DNA from: Tretioscincus oriximinensis
Lineage: Eukaryota > Chordata > Lepidosauria > Squamata > Gymnophthalmidae
DNA length: 64,000 bases
Reading direction: 5' to 3'
Assembly: GCA_022410635.1 (NCBI GenBank)
Contig: JAJVDF010000123.1
Location: forward strand, 1,301,349 to 1,365,348
Part shown: positions 33,263-45,362 of the stretch, piece after piece
How the letters are laid out: each line of letters opens with the position of its first letter
Numbering within the stretch: position 1 is the stretch's first letter
Made by a program: the position numbers and the translations under genes
The notes under the pieces: generated by a model
Database searches by the model: none
Told to the model about the DNA's origin: nothing
The model's input: only the letters and a program-made list of their open reading frames with translations

Positions 33263-33976
33263 AAAATAAAAATGTCCACAGTTGCACAAGATGGCGAACT
33301 GTGGGAGCAAGCGTCCAGAAAGGTAAAAGTTCTCNTTTTTTAATTAAAATCTGGCTTGGGAGTTAATTATCCCACAAGATGTTATTGAGTGATAGTTTAT
33401 CCTGGGACTATGAGTGGATTGCCAATGAATATGTAGTACAAAGCCAATATAGCCCTGAGATAATCCTAGCTTTTANGTTGTGATTGGATTGGACCTTTAG
33501 GAAAATTCTTGCTATTCAATTCAAATATGGAAATCCCCATCTTTACAATCTTTTTGCTTTTTATCAGTGTATTCCTTATCTGATACGGAAGGCAAAATGT
33601 GTTTGCCCGGAGGAACTTTATTGCTTCTTGACCCTCAAAACTGTGTTTCTTCCTCCGTCAGAATGATTTTCCTCTTTTCAGTCAGCACACAGTTTTCCTA
33701 GCCACTTTTGCTTCTGCCTTCTTAACATCNTGCTGTCTATCCTTAAACTGAGGGAAGATTTCTGCAGAGAATCTTCTGTCAGTTTTTGGAGTTGTCTCAA
33801 GAAACCATTTTCCCCTCGCTTCCCTCAGCAAAAGCAAACCAGCACAATCAGTTTGCTGTTTTACCTGTTTAGTAGCCTGATGAAACTCTGAATAGCATCT
33901 CGTCAGCCACAATACTATTCCCCTGTAAAATAGGGTGCAGAACTGGTTGCTTTTCAAACATTTTGCTAGACTTCCT

Positions 33977-34191
33977 ATGTTTCCCAAAAATAAGACAGGG
34001 TCTTATATTAACTTTTGCTCCAAGAGATCTGCTAGGGCTTATTTTCAGAGGATGTCTTGTACAATGTTCCATGAACATTAATGAACTGTACCTAGGGCTT
34101 ATTTTTGAAGTAAGGCTTATATTTCAAACATCCAAAAAATCCTGTTAGGGCTTATTTTCAGGGTAGGTCTTATTTTTGGGAAAAGAGGGTA
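33977..34191. mobile_element. DNA-transposon remnant with CCCAAAAATAAGAC ends
   Basis: TTTCCCAAAAATAAGAC on the left and GTCTTATTTTTGGGAAA on the right are inverted repeats. The motif AGGGCTTATTTT recurs three times inside. Non-coding. Confidence 0.7.
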
Positions 34192-34404
34192 TATTTCCAT
34201 TATCTTAATAAAGTGGTTAGATACAAAGGATATGGCCCTACATTGTTAATTGTTGCACTTTGAAGAAACCTGGGCCCTTTTTATGCTGGGTTTCATTCTG
34301 CAATAGATCTTGGATTAGAGGCCAGCATATTTTAAGCTAATTTATGAATGGTAAACGCTGAATCTGAGACATGTCCCAGAGTAAAGCCCAGGGTGGAAAG
34401 AGCT

Positions 34405-34562
34405 TTACGGTGAGTGGCTTACCGGTAGAGCAAATAATCTAGAAAATAAGGGGTTGCCTGTTCGATTCCCAGTCTTTCCACAAAGTAGGGGGAAAGGGAG
34501 GTGCCTAAGTTGACAAATAGGAGTTGGCCGTGACTTTATGGTACATGAAAACAACAACAAGA
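34405..34562 (+). mobile_element. GTT/AAC-tailed tRNA SINE, forward
   Basis: 'ggcttaccggtagagcaaat' (A box) and GTTCGATTCCC (B box), then the 'gagttggccgtgactttatgg' body and (AAC) tail. Confidence 0.75.
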
Positions 34563-34837
34563 AGAAAATCTACAGGGCTTGTTCACTTTTAGTCATCACA
34601 CAAAAAATAAAATTTAAGTAGTATCTCATCATGTGGGCAAACCTACTGAAATACTTTTCTCTATACATTGGTTAATGGTGTAGAGTCTCTTTCTGCGTCT
34701 CATCAGGAATCGTCAGGAGGCAGAAATCATGAATGAGGTTATAGATTCTCTGTTGCCGAAAAACAACATCAGCCAATCAAGGTAGTTGAAGAAAGTTTTA
34801 TTGCGCTTTGCACTTTCCACAAAACTCTTCATAAAAC

Positions 34838-35052
34838 TAGACTGACCAGATGACCCCTTTTGGGGTGGGTGGGTTTGAAAACCTGTTTTGGGGGTGCCTC
34901 CCGTTTTTTTCTGAGGAAAAAAAAGATAAAAAACAAAAACATTTTGAAAAAAATCATTTTTTGAAAAAAGTTTCCTCAGAAAAAACTGGGAGGCACTCCA
35001 AAAACGGGTTTTCAACCCCCCCCCCCGAAACAGGGGTCATCTGGTCAACCTA
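34838..35052. mobile_element. Fold-back MITE, family D copy
   Basis: Ends TAGACTGACCAGATGACCCC and GGGGTCATCTGGTCAACCTA are inverted. The next inner blocks (GGTTTGAAAACC, GGGTGCCTCCC, TTTTCTGAGGAAA) recur in mirror order. Other copies lie at 38646 and 57061. Confidence 0.82.
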
Positions 35053-36480
35053 AAAGTAATTTAAATTCTCCTTTAAAAGTCCCTCTTGCTCGTTTTTATC
35101 CACAGTATATGGAATTAGTTCTTTTTTTCTAGATAAATTTTCAGAGTTTGTCTACTTGATTTCTTCTTGAATGCTGCTTTCCAGGCTATATTTTTCTTCT
35201 GATTCTTTAAGTTATCCAGATCAATAAAGGACATTTTTTTTCATCCATTCTTTGCCTAACTTTCTTCCCCCTTTTCTAGACTCATTAAAAATGGTGAATA
35301 TTCCCAAACAGCAACAAATAGCTGTTGCTGGACTGAATATACTGTATGGCCAAAAGTATTCAATAGGTGGGTGAGTGAGTGAATACTTTTGACAATATAA
35401 TGTATTCTTGGACTGAGCAGCAAAGGGCTATGCAGTCCAATTTTGTGTGTGTTTACTTGGAAGTAGGATCCATGATTACTTACCTTTAAAGTAAGTGTGC
35501 ACAAGATTGCAAACAAGATTGTAATCCTGTACAAACTTCTGAGCAAACAAGACAAGTCTGTTAAATAGTTCTATAAGCAATTTTCTGTAACCTTGGATTA
35601 AGTACAACTTGGATTAAGATTTTGTTACGTGGTATCAGAATGAAATTCTCAGCAAGAATAGGACCACTGCAGATTTTTTTCTAAGTACTAGGACTGTCTA
35701 TCTTCATCTTTTTGCTAGGAACTGATTGAGATTTTTTAAGACTGCTTTACTCATTGACATGGAAGAAATCTTCAGTTGCAACACACAGTTCCAGTTTTTA
35801 GCAATAGACTTTTTTGTATTGTGTGTGGCTGCTGTCACTAAGATTTCAATGTTATTCTATAAGAATCAACCTTTCATTGCTATGAATGATCCTTAAAACA
35901 TGGATTATACCTTGTGGGCATGTTTGCATTTTTCCCATTCTAATCCATAGATCTAATATTCATAAGTTATTAAAAGGGCTGGACAAACCGATCTCAATTC
36001 GTGTAAGTCACATTTATTTTGAAAGCCAGTAAAATCTCTGAAAAAAAAGTAAAATCTGTGATGCTTTTCAGTTTTTAAATGATTTTTGTATCTATTCAAT
36101 ATGTAGTTACTTGGATTTTGTAATGATATGGTCAATTGACTAATCATTAAATAAAATCTATTAATAGATAAGATATTTACTCAACTATGTTTTATATCAA
36201 TACTATCTTTTTTATTCTATTGTATTTTATACCATTTTTTTTACATTAAATTGTATGATTTAGGGACATATTTTCCCTTCCACATTAAGAATCGGGTTGT
36301 TTACAGATGGTGAGAAGATAATTTGAAATCTTGTTAGATCTTACAATTTTCACTCCACTGGGGCAAAATCTCACCATGGCATCCTCTTATTTCTGTCAGA
36401 TGGCAGGACAAAATCATAGGATTGTGTAGTTTGGTCCTCAGGTTAGCTAGAAAGGAGTGGTTGAAATAGAAGATACTGTG

Positions 36481-36526
36481 TGGTAGTGGTGGTGGTAGTG
36501 GTGGTGGTAGTGGTGGTGGTAGTGGT
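36481..36526. repeat. GGT/AGT minisatellite (12-bp unit)
   Basis: TGGTGGTGGTAG repeated about four times; reads as poly-Val. Confidence 0.88.
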
Positions 36527-37109
36527 TCTTACCTCTGGACTTTGTTCAATGAACTTTATCCAAAGGGGGTACAGCATTCTGCTAATAGGTGTGCTCTTTG
36601 GTGTACATGAGACATATTTTGGGAGTTGCTACCAGAGCCCAGCATCCCTTTGTGGATTCAGCCCTAATCTCCAGAACAGATTTTCAAGGGCAAAATGTCT
36701 ACCAGTCTTTTCTTGTTAGGAATATCTCTTGTTCAGAAAGTCTGGTTTATAAGTGAAATGTACACCTCAATGAAGTTATAACCTGTATTTAAATTCATTC
36801 AGAAGTAGAGATTCACAGTTTCCTTTGTGATCAAAAATTCAGATAAACAGTTTGTATTCACACATANCAAAAATAACATGTGGTTGTTCAGGAAGCTAAA
36901 AACTCAATTNAACTAGTTTCCTGTTTGAAAAATTCAAATAGTTTGTGTTCACCATGTTATTTGCCTTTGAAAAGGGCTTTCAAACAAGTTCAAAACTGAG
37001 CAAAAACAGTCACATTTGTTTGGTTTGCCGTTGAACTGACTAATCAAACATACATTTATTTGATTAACCAGTTTCATATTGAATTTACAATGTGATTTTT
37101 GTCCATGAA

Positions 37110-37350
37110 TATCCCATCCCTAGTATAAATGGATACTAGGATGGATGTTTGGAGGTTGCCTCCGGGATGGAGCAACAGGCAGGACTCCTGAAATACCATT
37201 TGCAGGGAGTCATGAACAGGAGCATATTTTGCTTTCCTCTGTTCAGACTGCCCAGGTGCATCTGGTGGGCCTCTGTGTGACACAGAATGCTGGACTTGAT
37301 GGGCTGTGGCCTGATCCAGTATGGCTCTTCTTATGTTCTTATGTTCTCAT
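37110..37350 (+). mobile_element. LINE 3' end, forward (CR1/L2 type)
   Basis: 'tactaggatggatgtttgga', 'gcccaggtgcatctggtggg', ending 'cttcttatgttcttatgttc'. Confidence 0.75.
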
Positions 37351-37429
37351 GTTCATTCAGGATTGGCCTGCAGATGCAATTTTAATTAAGTTAGTAAGTG
37401 TTTATTTTTTTATACTACCATGTGCCTGA

Positions 37430-37673
37430 CAGCAATGCTGGAAGTTTTCTTGTGGGAATTCTTGCCCTGGGAATCTGAAAACATCGGGCATATGGTATTG
37501 TCCTCGTGCTTGAAGCACATCATTTGTGATGTCACTTCCGGCCACTTCCTGAAGCAAGGGCTGGAAGAGACATCACAATGATGACACTCCTGGCCCCAGG
37601 GTATTTCTTGCTTTGTACGAGAGTGGACAATCTCACAAACATGAGATTCTCGCATGAGCCCCAGCACTGCCTG
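37430..37673. mobile_element. MITE family C, copy 2
   Basis: Starts CAGCAATGCTGGAAG and ends CCCCAGCACTGCCTG, with mirrored 'gatgtcacttccggcc' and 'gagacatcacaatgatgac' blocks inside. Confidence 0.7.
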
Positions 37674-38645
37674 ATACTCCCATGGGAGTGTACAACTTAA
37701 ATATTACAGCTAAAATGTTAAATCTAAAAACTACAGCATCAAAGATGTGGGAAGGAAACTGCTGAAGCGTTTGGGTATAAAGAGGATCAGGAGTGACTAG
37801 CCCGCAGCAGTATAGCCAATGAAATCACAATGTAGTAATCCTTATTGGGTCAAAGGTCAATCCTCAGGGTCAGAACAAAATAAGATTGTGAAGTTCTCCT
37901 AGGATATTACAGCATGCAGACGAAAAGCTTTATTACTCCTGAATTCATTTTCAGGGTAGTTGTTAGGTAGTTTTAACTGGAAATGCAGCTTTGTTTTGTT
38001 CAAATACTTTAAATAGGATTACACAATGGATATTTAATCCCTTTTGGAGCTTGTAAATATCTTATTATATTAGCTTGTTGCATGTAGATTAGCTGAACAA
38101 ACAACTTTACTAGATTCTAGTACCTTTTGAAGACAGCACTGCTGTTACCCTGTTTATATGACTGAAAAGAAAGAAACAACGGGGCATCTTCTAAATGCAA
38201 GGTATTCTTAATGTAAAAAGCTTAAATGAAGAGAAAAAAGTGATATATTCCTGATGTTCTAATTGCATTTGATACCTGGTATGCTAAATCAAAAGAGCTT
38301 TCTTTAAAAGAATAATAATAAAAGACTAAGATGTGCAATTGGGCCTGACAAACTAAATGCAACGATAATAGATTCATAAAGTTTGTATTTTCTTTTCTGC
38401 TTGGCTTTCAAAAACAAAATGGGTACAGTACATGAAATGTGTGTTTGGTTTGGTATTGCCAGTAGGTCAATTGTATTGGGGCTAGTGGATAACTAGGTTA
38501 GGTTAGGAATTCCTGAATACAGTTTCCAGCATTCAAGTGTATGAATGGATTAGACATTGAGTGTATGGGTTGTCCTAGATATTGCCTCCATATTGAAAAG
38601 ACAGGCAGCCTCAAAGCCCTGTGCCATTCGTGGAGAGGGGTGAGT

Positions 38646-38856
38646 GTAGGGTGACCAGATGACCCCTTTTGGGGGGTGGGTTTGAAAACCTGGTTTTGGG
38701 GTGCCTCCCAGTTTTTTCTGAGGAATTTTTTTTCAAAAAAAGAATTTTTTCAAAATTGTTTTTGTTTTTTAATTTTTGTTTCCTCAGAAAAAAACGGGAG
38801 GCACCCCAAAAATGGGTTTTCAACCCCCCCCCCAAAGGAGTCACCTGGTCAGCCTA
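38646..38856. mobile_element. Fold-back MITE, family D copy
   Basis: TAGGGTGACCAGATGACCCC pairs with a right end TCACCTGGTCAGCCTA. The inner structure is the same as at 34838. Confidence 0.82.
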
Positions 38857-38869
38857 GCTGAGTGCCCTA

Positions 38870-39045
38870 TACTGGTGTCAGCTATAGCCAATCCAGCTAT
38901 TCAAAAGCAAGAGATTACAACTAGATAAATGGAAACCATCACGGTGTGGTGGGAAAGACAGAATGTAAGCTTTGGGGCAAAAAATAGTTTGTAAGCCGCT
39001 TTCAGACCCTGCTTTGAGAAAAGTGGGGTATAAAAACCCAGTTTT
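38870..39045 (+). mobile_element. CTT-tailed SINE, 3' part only
   Basis: 'agccaatccagctattcaaa', 'gatagaatg'-like and 'gtaagccgctttcagaccc' segments without the tRNA head, directly after the family D element. Confidence 0.7.
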
Positions 39046-39057
39046 TCCTTTATGCAG

Positions 39058-39165
39058 TGATACAGAAGTTGTTTGCTATTGCCTAATTCTGGTGGAAGAT
39101 TGGGAATCAAACCGGTGAGCCTTTGCTTTCCAAGCAGCTTGTTCTACCATTGAGTTACAGCCACT
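39058..39165 (-). mobile_element. GTT-tailed SINE head, reverse
   Basis: 'gaagttgtttgctattgcct' and 'tttccaagcagcttgttctaccattgagttacagcc', the reversed tRNA-like head. Confidence 0.65.
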
Positions 39166-39487
39166 TCCAGGACTCCTCTTACGTTCTCACAAATGACATA
39201 AGCACTACTAATTTGGATAAGAAAACATGCATGAGCAGAAGATATTCAAATCTCCTTTCCTGTAAAGCCTGAGTAGCAATTATTTTAAGAATTATATTTA
39301 ATCCTATTGCTTTTCATAAAAACATGAAATTAAGAGAGATTATTTCTTTCTCCACCAGAGTCCTCCATACTGATTGAAAAGGAGCGGTTGTAGCTTAATG
39401 GTATAGTTTAAAAAGAATGAAAGTATACAGTGGTGAACTACTTCTATATCTGTAATAATAGCAACCAACAACACCAACACCAACACC

Positions 39488-39571
<84 letters not shown>
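39488..39571. repeat. (AAT)n microsatellite
   Basis: About 28 units. Confidence 0.95.
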
Positions 39572-39572
<1 letters not shown>

Positions 39573-39579
39573 GAAGGAG

Positions 39580-40095
39580 AATTTATAACATCCAATTTAC
39601 CAAAGGGTACTTCACATAGCTTTTGTTGCATTCTCCACAATGGACATCCTGTGAAGATGTCAGGGTTATGAAAGGGTTAACCCTTTTTGCTTTCACTTGC
39701 CATCTTCCTGTGTCCTGTGCGCTTAGCCTACTTTTCATCTATTGGATGTGATTCAAACATTAGATGCGCCCAGGGTGAAGCAACGAATGGGTTTATAAGC
39801 TGTAGTAAAACCGTTAGCTACACTTTCATTCTTTGATTACTTAATTAGTGTCTTCATGCTGAGATAACTCTTCCTGCCTTCAATAAACTCACAGCTCACA
39901 GAAACCTTAGCCTTTTTATCTGTCTCCTTCACTGACACTTCTTAAAAGCTAACAAAAGTATGTGGGGCTGAGAGAGTTCTAAAAACTGTGATTGGTCCAA
40001 GGTCACCCAACTGGCTTCATGGAGGAGTGTGGAATCAAACCAGGAAACTACCATTGCAGGTGCCCAATACTGTAATCACTACACCAAAATGGTAC
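39580..40095 (-). mobile_element. tRNA-Glu-type SINE, reverse, interrupted
   Basis: The outer parts (39580-39680 and 39955-40095) match the SINE at 59468-59690 in reverse, ending 'aatcactacaccaaaatgg'. Between them is about 270 bases of other sequence with TATAA- and AATAAA-like motifs, either a later insertion or the junction of two partial copies. Confidence 0.6.
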
Positions 40096-41121
40096 CAAGA
40101 AGTAGCCACGGAGAAGTCAGTCAAGTACCCAGCAACAACAATGGTGGAAAAAACATAGTTAACACAATGCTTTCCATGTATTGTTGAATAACATTTCCAG
40201 CCACACTGGGTTAGGCCTGCTGGGATTTGCAAAACAACATCTGGAGGGCATTATGTTTGCTACCTTGTGATAAGAGTACCTGTGTCCAAAGAACTCAGGC
40301 TATCACAGTGTGCTCTCTTTTGCTCAAAATAAGCAGATCTCTTTGGACTGGAAGAAGGGAAAAGGCAAAGTAAATGGCTTCATTTTATTTTGGCAGCTAC
40401 AAATGCTTGCTTGTTGTGTCCACATGGAATTAAATTCTGATGCCTGTTGCTCTGCTTCATGGCCACAATCAGCAGGTTGCTACTTAGAAGAACAGAAGGT
40501 GCAGGTTACATTTTTAACAGCATCTTGGAAATGCTAAGAAGGCCAGCAGAGGTGAAGTCACAGCAGGCAAGGGAAGTTCCTGTGGTAGTTGGAATCCAGA
40601 CTGCATATTACCAACAGAAATGAAGACTTGTGCCAAATCCATACACTAACACCAATGTGTGTCTTCTTGTGCTCATGCCTATGCAGCTAAAACAACACAG
40701 TTTAGTTCTAAAATGCATGGAAGTGTCAAAATCTTTGAATGTCTCCCTCTTTAAAGCTCCAAAACAGTACAAAGGAATGAAGTGCTGAGGGGCCAAATGA
40801 GAACTGGCTGGAAAAAAAGAATTAAATGGAATAAACTGGAAAGGCAGTATACAAATACATAAGAAAATGGACTAAAAATAGTGAATACATATACATGCAG
40901 TTCTGTTGCTTGTATAATGCTGCTGATTGGTTCCCGGAAACATGGTAGTGCAAAATGTACTATGCAAGTAATTGTCACTTGTAGTAAATTGGAGGCTAGA
41001 GGAAGTGGGGAGGCCCAGGTTTCCAAGATAACACAATAATACCACAAAGGTGAGGCCCAGTCAAGCAAAGAAAGGCAGTTGTACTCTGGAGGGCAAATTC
41101 AGGCTATCCATTACTTAACGG

Positions 41122-41480
41122 CAGTGCTTTTTTTCCACAAAAAAAGGTGACGGTACTAACGCCGGCGAGGGGGGGGCGGCGTTAGTACCGTGGGGGGGGC
41201 ATTAGCGGGGGGCGCCCCGCCCGCCCCGCCCGCCTAAACTCTGCAGTACCGCCTAAACTCCGCAGTACCCCCCGCTACCGCCCCCCCGCCCCCCGCCTAA
41301 ACTCCGCAGTACCGGCACCTTTTATTTAGGCGGGGGGGGCGCGGCAGGGGGGCGGCATTATCGGGGGGCAGTGTTAGCCCGCCCGCCGCCCCGCCCCGCC
41401 TAAACTCCGCAGTACCCACCCGCCTAAATAAAAGGTGCCAGAACTGCGTTCCGGCGCGTTCCGCCACAAAAAAAGCCCTG
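41122..41480. mobile_element. GC-rich hAT-like non-autonomous element
   Basis: Ends CAGTGCTTTTTTTCCACAAA and (reversed) CAGGGCTTTTTTTGTGG are inverted repeats, and CTTAACGG is present on both sides (41114-41121, 41481-41488), a perfect 8-bp target duplication as made by hAT transposases. The inside is over 70 percent GC and has several copies of CGCCTAAACTCCGCAGTACC in both orientations. No transposase. Confidence 0.85.
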
Positions 41481-41559
41481 CTTAACGGTGCTTTAGAAGA
41501 AGGCACATCTACCAGTGCTGTACAAGCTATGAAGCTTTATTCTTCCCACTTCTAGGTAT

Positions 41560-41650
41560 TGTTTTTAATGTTAATTTTGTATTTATTGTTTTATTGTTGG
41601 CTGCCCACCTTCAGGTATAGGGGNGAGTATAAATATAAATAAATAATAAT
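41560..41650 (+). mobile_element. LINE 3' terminus
   Basis: 'tttttaatgttaattttgta', 'ggctgcccaccttcaggtat', then AAATAAATAA. Confidence 0.7.
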
Positions 41651-42202
41651 GTGTCCTTGCGCATTAGTAAGTTCCAAGAACAAAATCTCCATGTTGCATA
41701 AGACAAGTGAAGTCATATTTTACCAACTATATAAAAGTTGTGCTATGTTATAGAAGGAATGACTAGATTAAAAAGAGCTTCCCATAGTCTGGACTATTGC
41801 TTTCTAGTCATTCAGAATGAGAAGCATGCTTAGCCTTTACTGCCTGGTTGTTCAAACTGAGAACAGAAAAAGTAGACATCACTGGATAAATTAATGATAT
41901 AGATGGAATAGAGCACCTGTATTCATTTATGTATCTGTGTCCTGATCCACATTCATCATTAAAAATAAGAATGCAAATTAGTTGAGACACAAGCCCAAAA
42001 CAGCATCAATAAAGCGACTTCCTGAATGGAAAGGCCTTGAACTAAATCACTGGATCTGGACCAGTGAGGCCTTTTGGTTTGGCCCACATCTAGGTACACT
42101 CCAGAGCACTGCTGTTTGCCGAATGCTACTGATCCAGACAAGGCCAAGCATCAGCCCAGAAGCTTTCTTGAGCTTTGCGATCAGCTTTGTGGGTTCTAAA
42201 GC

Positions 42203-42734
42203 ATTAAGAATGAAGCTTCATAGCTTTGAAGTAATTAGTCTGGTCTTATGGATAGAGTGTCAGTTTATTTCAGGGCCGTATTTTGGGTGTATGAAGCCAC
42301 TGGGCAGTAACTTTTTTGATGCCCCTTCCTCCCCACTGGGAGTTTTCCATCAGGAAATCCTTTTTTAAAGCAATTTTGCATTTTGCCTTTAGAAGCTGGC
42401 CCTTGTTGCCAGAACCTCCTAGTGGTGCTGCTGTGAATTAAAATAAAATAATTTTTAAAAATATATATATAATAATTTCTAAAAATTATTTTATTTTAAT
42501 TCACAGCAGCACCACTAGGAGGTTCTGGCAACAAGGGCCAGCTTCTAAAGGCAAAATGCAAAATTGCTTTAAAAAAGGATTTCCTGATGGAAAACTCCCA
42601 GTGGGGAGGAAGGGGCATCAAAAAAGTTACTGCCCAGTGGCTTCATACACCCAAAATACGGCCCTGCAATAAACTGACACTCTATCCATAAGACCAGACT
42701 AATTACTTCAAAGCTATGAAGCTTCATTCTTAAT
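42203..42734. repeat. 532-bp near-perfect palindrome
   Basis: ATTAAGAATGAAGC at 42203 pairs with GCTTCATTCTTAAT ending at 42734. The arms are about 255 bases with a spacer of about 22 A/T bases around 42468. One clear mismatch is TTATTTCAGGG against the reversed TTATTGCAGGG. A transposon-like end (CAGGGCCGTATTTTGGG) lies about 70 bases inside each arm, so the symmetry extends past it into flanking sequence. Confidence 0.9.
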
Positions 42735-42955
42735 ATATATATTAATTTTTTAGATTTTTTTTACGCAGAGGTTGGGGTGCCTTTAAGAGNTGTCCCTGGT
42801 TACCAGAGCCTCCTAGAGGTGATGTTGTGAATTTGTTTAGTATTTTTTCAATATGTTTTTTTTTTACTGGGAGGAGGGTGTTGCCCACCCCGTATTCTGC
42901 TGTCCTGCGCTGCAGCCCCTGTTGCCCTCCCCCTAAATACGGTTCTGATCTCTTG
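42735..42955. mobile_element. Diverged relative of the palindrome's arm
   Basis: 'ccagagcctcctagaggtga' and a right end 'ctaaatacggttctg' are diverged counterparts of 'ccagaacctcctagtggtgc' and 'caaaatacggccctg' in the palindrome next door. Confidence 0.55.
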
Positions 42956-44397
42956 TTCAATTCCACTCTACTGTGTGAAGCCAACTGGTGGATCTCGGGC
43001 TAGCCACAGTTGTTTGGAGCTGCTTTCTGATCATTATATGAGAGGACTATAGATTTTTTGCAATGCTCACTTTTTAAGCAATGTGTAGTTTGAGTGTGGA
43101 AACTTCCCACAAAATGCCTTAAGCGATGCATGATATCCATTTTCTCAGGATGGTGTTGTGCCTGTATCTGCCACAGGGTAGATCGGAGGAGAGAAANTGC
43201 AGGAAAGAGGAAGTTTCAAGTGATCCCGTAAGCAGGACCTTCTTTCCCTCCACAATTACTTCATATACAGCATCTATCTCTCCTTTTTTATTTGCCTTCN
43301 GACCTGAATCCAGCCGTGGTTGAAACTGGTGATTCCTTGTGTTTGGAGCAGAAAAGTAACTCCACNTGACTCAGCTCAGTTAGGTAGCTAAAGGAATGTG
43401 TTCCTGAAAGGGGCACAAGGGACATCTTTAATGAGGTGTGCAAAGAGCTTGTCTCTCAGCTTCTAATGAACTCTGTACAAGACTTACGCCACACAGATCC
43501 CGGCTACTTCTAAGGGGTGGAGTATTTGTGTGGCAGGAAGCATTGTGTTTGCTAGATTTTCCCCACCTCATGCTGTCAAACATCAATATAGTGAACTAAA
43601 AGCAGAAACGTGTGAACGTTTCATCCCCAACTTTGATTTTTCGGTCTGGGTCCATTTTGAAAAGCACAAGAGGTGTCTACAGAAGTTGGGCATTTCCTGT
43701 GATTTCCAAAATTGGGCTCTGCTGTCTGGAGCGCCTCTTCCACTTTGTTTTGCTTTAAGGAGCTCCCAATTTTGCTGAAAAACATGACTTGCAGTAGTCT
43801 TTGACAACTTCCAGATTAACCAACATCTGAGCTACAGCTACTATCGTCACTGGCAATTGCTGGCTGGGTCTGATGAAAGTAGGGCGTACCATCTGAAAGG
43901 CACCAGATTGGTAAAGGCTTACTTTCACAAAGGGTATTCCAGTTAAGTTCCAATTAGTGGCTCCATTAAACAGGCTAATCTAATAGTTCTCAAAGGAGTC
44001 CCTAAGGAAACTTGATGGAGAAGTTCCAAGAGTGATGATGTAAACAGACAACATCTTCTTTGATCCCTCTTAAAAACTCTTACTAATTAATGGTCACATT
44101 TATATCTCCTCTTTTTTCCAAATAGTCTAAGATATACCGTATTCTTCTCCTTCATTTGTCCTTTAGATAGTGAGTCCTAAAGGTATCCACACATGCAGCC
44201 CTAATCAGGTATGGGTGGTTGCCCTGTACAATCTAGAGAATATATGTTCTACTATCTCTCTTCTTTTTCTGTTATTTTCCTATAGAACTGCATATATTTT
44301 TATTTTATTGTATAAATTATTAATGAAGGCCTTTCAGGCTGGTGCTGTAATGATACACAACATTATGACGTTAAGCAGATTTTTCCAAAAGTAAATT

Positions 44398-44500
44398 CTG
44401 CACGCAGATATCACTNGCTTATTCCATTATACAATCATGTTTTATTCTGGAACATGTATCTGTAGTGAAACAAATAAGTGACGGTGCATGTGGCTTTAGC
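44398..44500. mobile_element. MITE family E, degraded copy
   Basis: 'gcttattccattatacaatc' and 'gaaacaaataagtgacggtg' match the two ends of the copy at 45214. Confidence 0.65.
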
Positions 44501-45213
44501 ATCAGTTGCATTCAGAGTTTGTAGGATACCACTTGCATTTTGAACAGAATGAGGATTTCATGAAATGAAAAAGCANTATGTTTTCAATGTAGTGTGCAAA
44601 CTCAATTCAGGATGTAGGACTGGACCTCTTCACTTAAACAAATGCATTGAAGAAGGAAACACAGCAGATGAAGGTTGCATAATGAGCTATATCTACTAAA
44701 AAAAATCTTTAGCACACCTATTAAAGGGGCAGTCATCTTCTGCTGCTTTCCATCTTGCCATTCTACCAAACTGGCTTATTCATGTATCCAATTCAACGGA
44801 GATGACAGGTCACTATTCCAAGATATAGCCCAGAATAAGCATCAGTGTGGAAAATGCCTCTGTCTTGAACACATATGAAAAAGTTTCAAAGAAATAGCCA
44901 TGCTTGNCTTTGTTCAGAAAAATGATACACTGAAAGGGATTAACTATAGATTTTCCTTTTCAACCTAGCAGCTTTCATCTATATATTCACAGCCAACTGT
45001 TTTGAAGGACAATTAACATTAACCTAGCCATTACTTCTGTGCTGATCATGTAAACCATAGTCTCTTCAGAACGGATTCATTATAATCCAAACCACTGCAT
45101 CCAAGCATGTTTTAATCCAATTTGTGTTCACTTTCACAGCAAAGTGTCTAATTATTTCCACTTTATTTAACCCAAAAATGGATTTTCAGAGTTAGATAAT
45201 ACTAAAAGAAAAT

Positions 45214-45362
45214 GGCTGCATCCACACATCACTTATTTATTCCATTATAGTTGGATATTCCACAATAAAGCATTGTGTGGACTGGTTTATTCCAGAATAT
45301 CCATGCTTTATTGCGGAATATCCAGTTATAGTGCAATAAATAAGTGATGTGTGGATGCAGCC
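45214..45362. mobile_element. MITE family E, intact palindrome
   Basis: GGCTGCATCCACACATCACT at the left end is the exact reverse complement of the right end AGTGATGTGTGGATGCAGCC. The arms continue TTATTTATTCCATTATAGTT with few mismatches. AAT flanks both ends and may be the target duplication. Confidence 0.88.
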
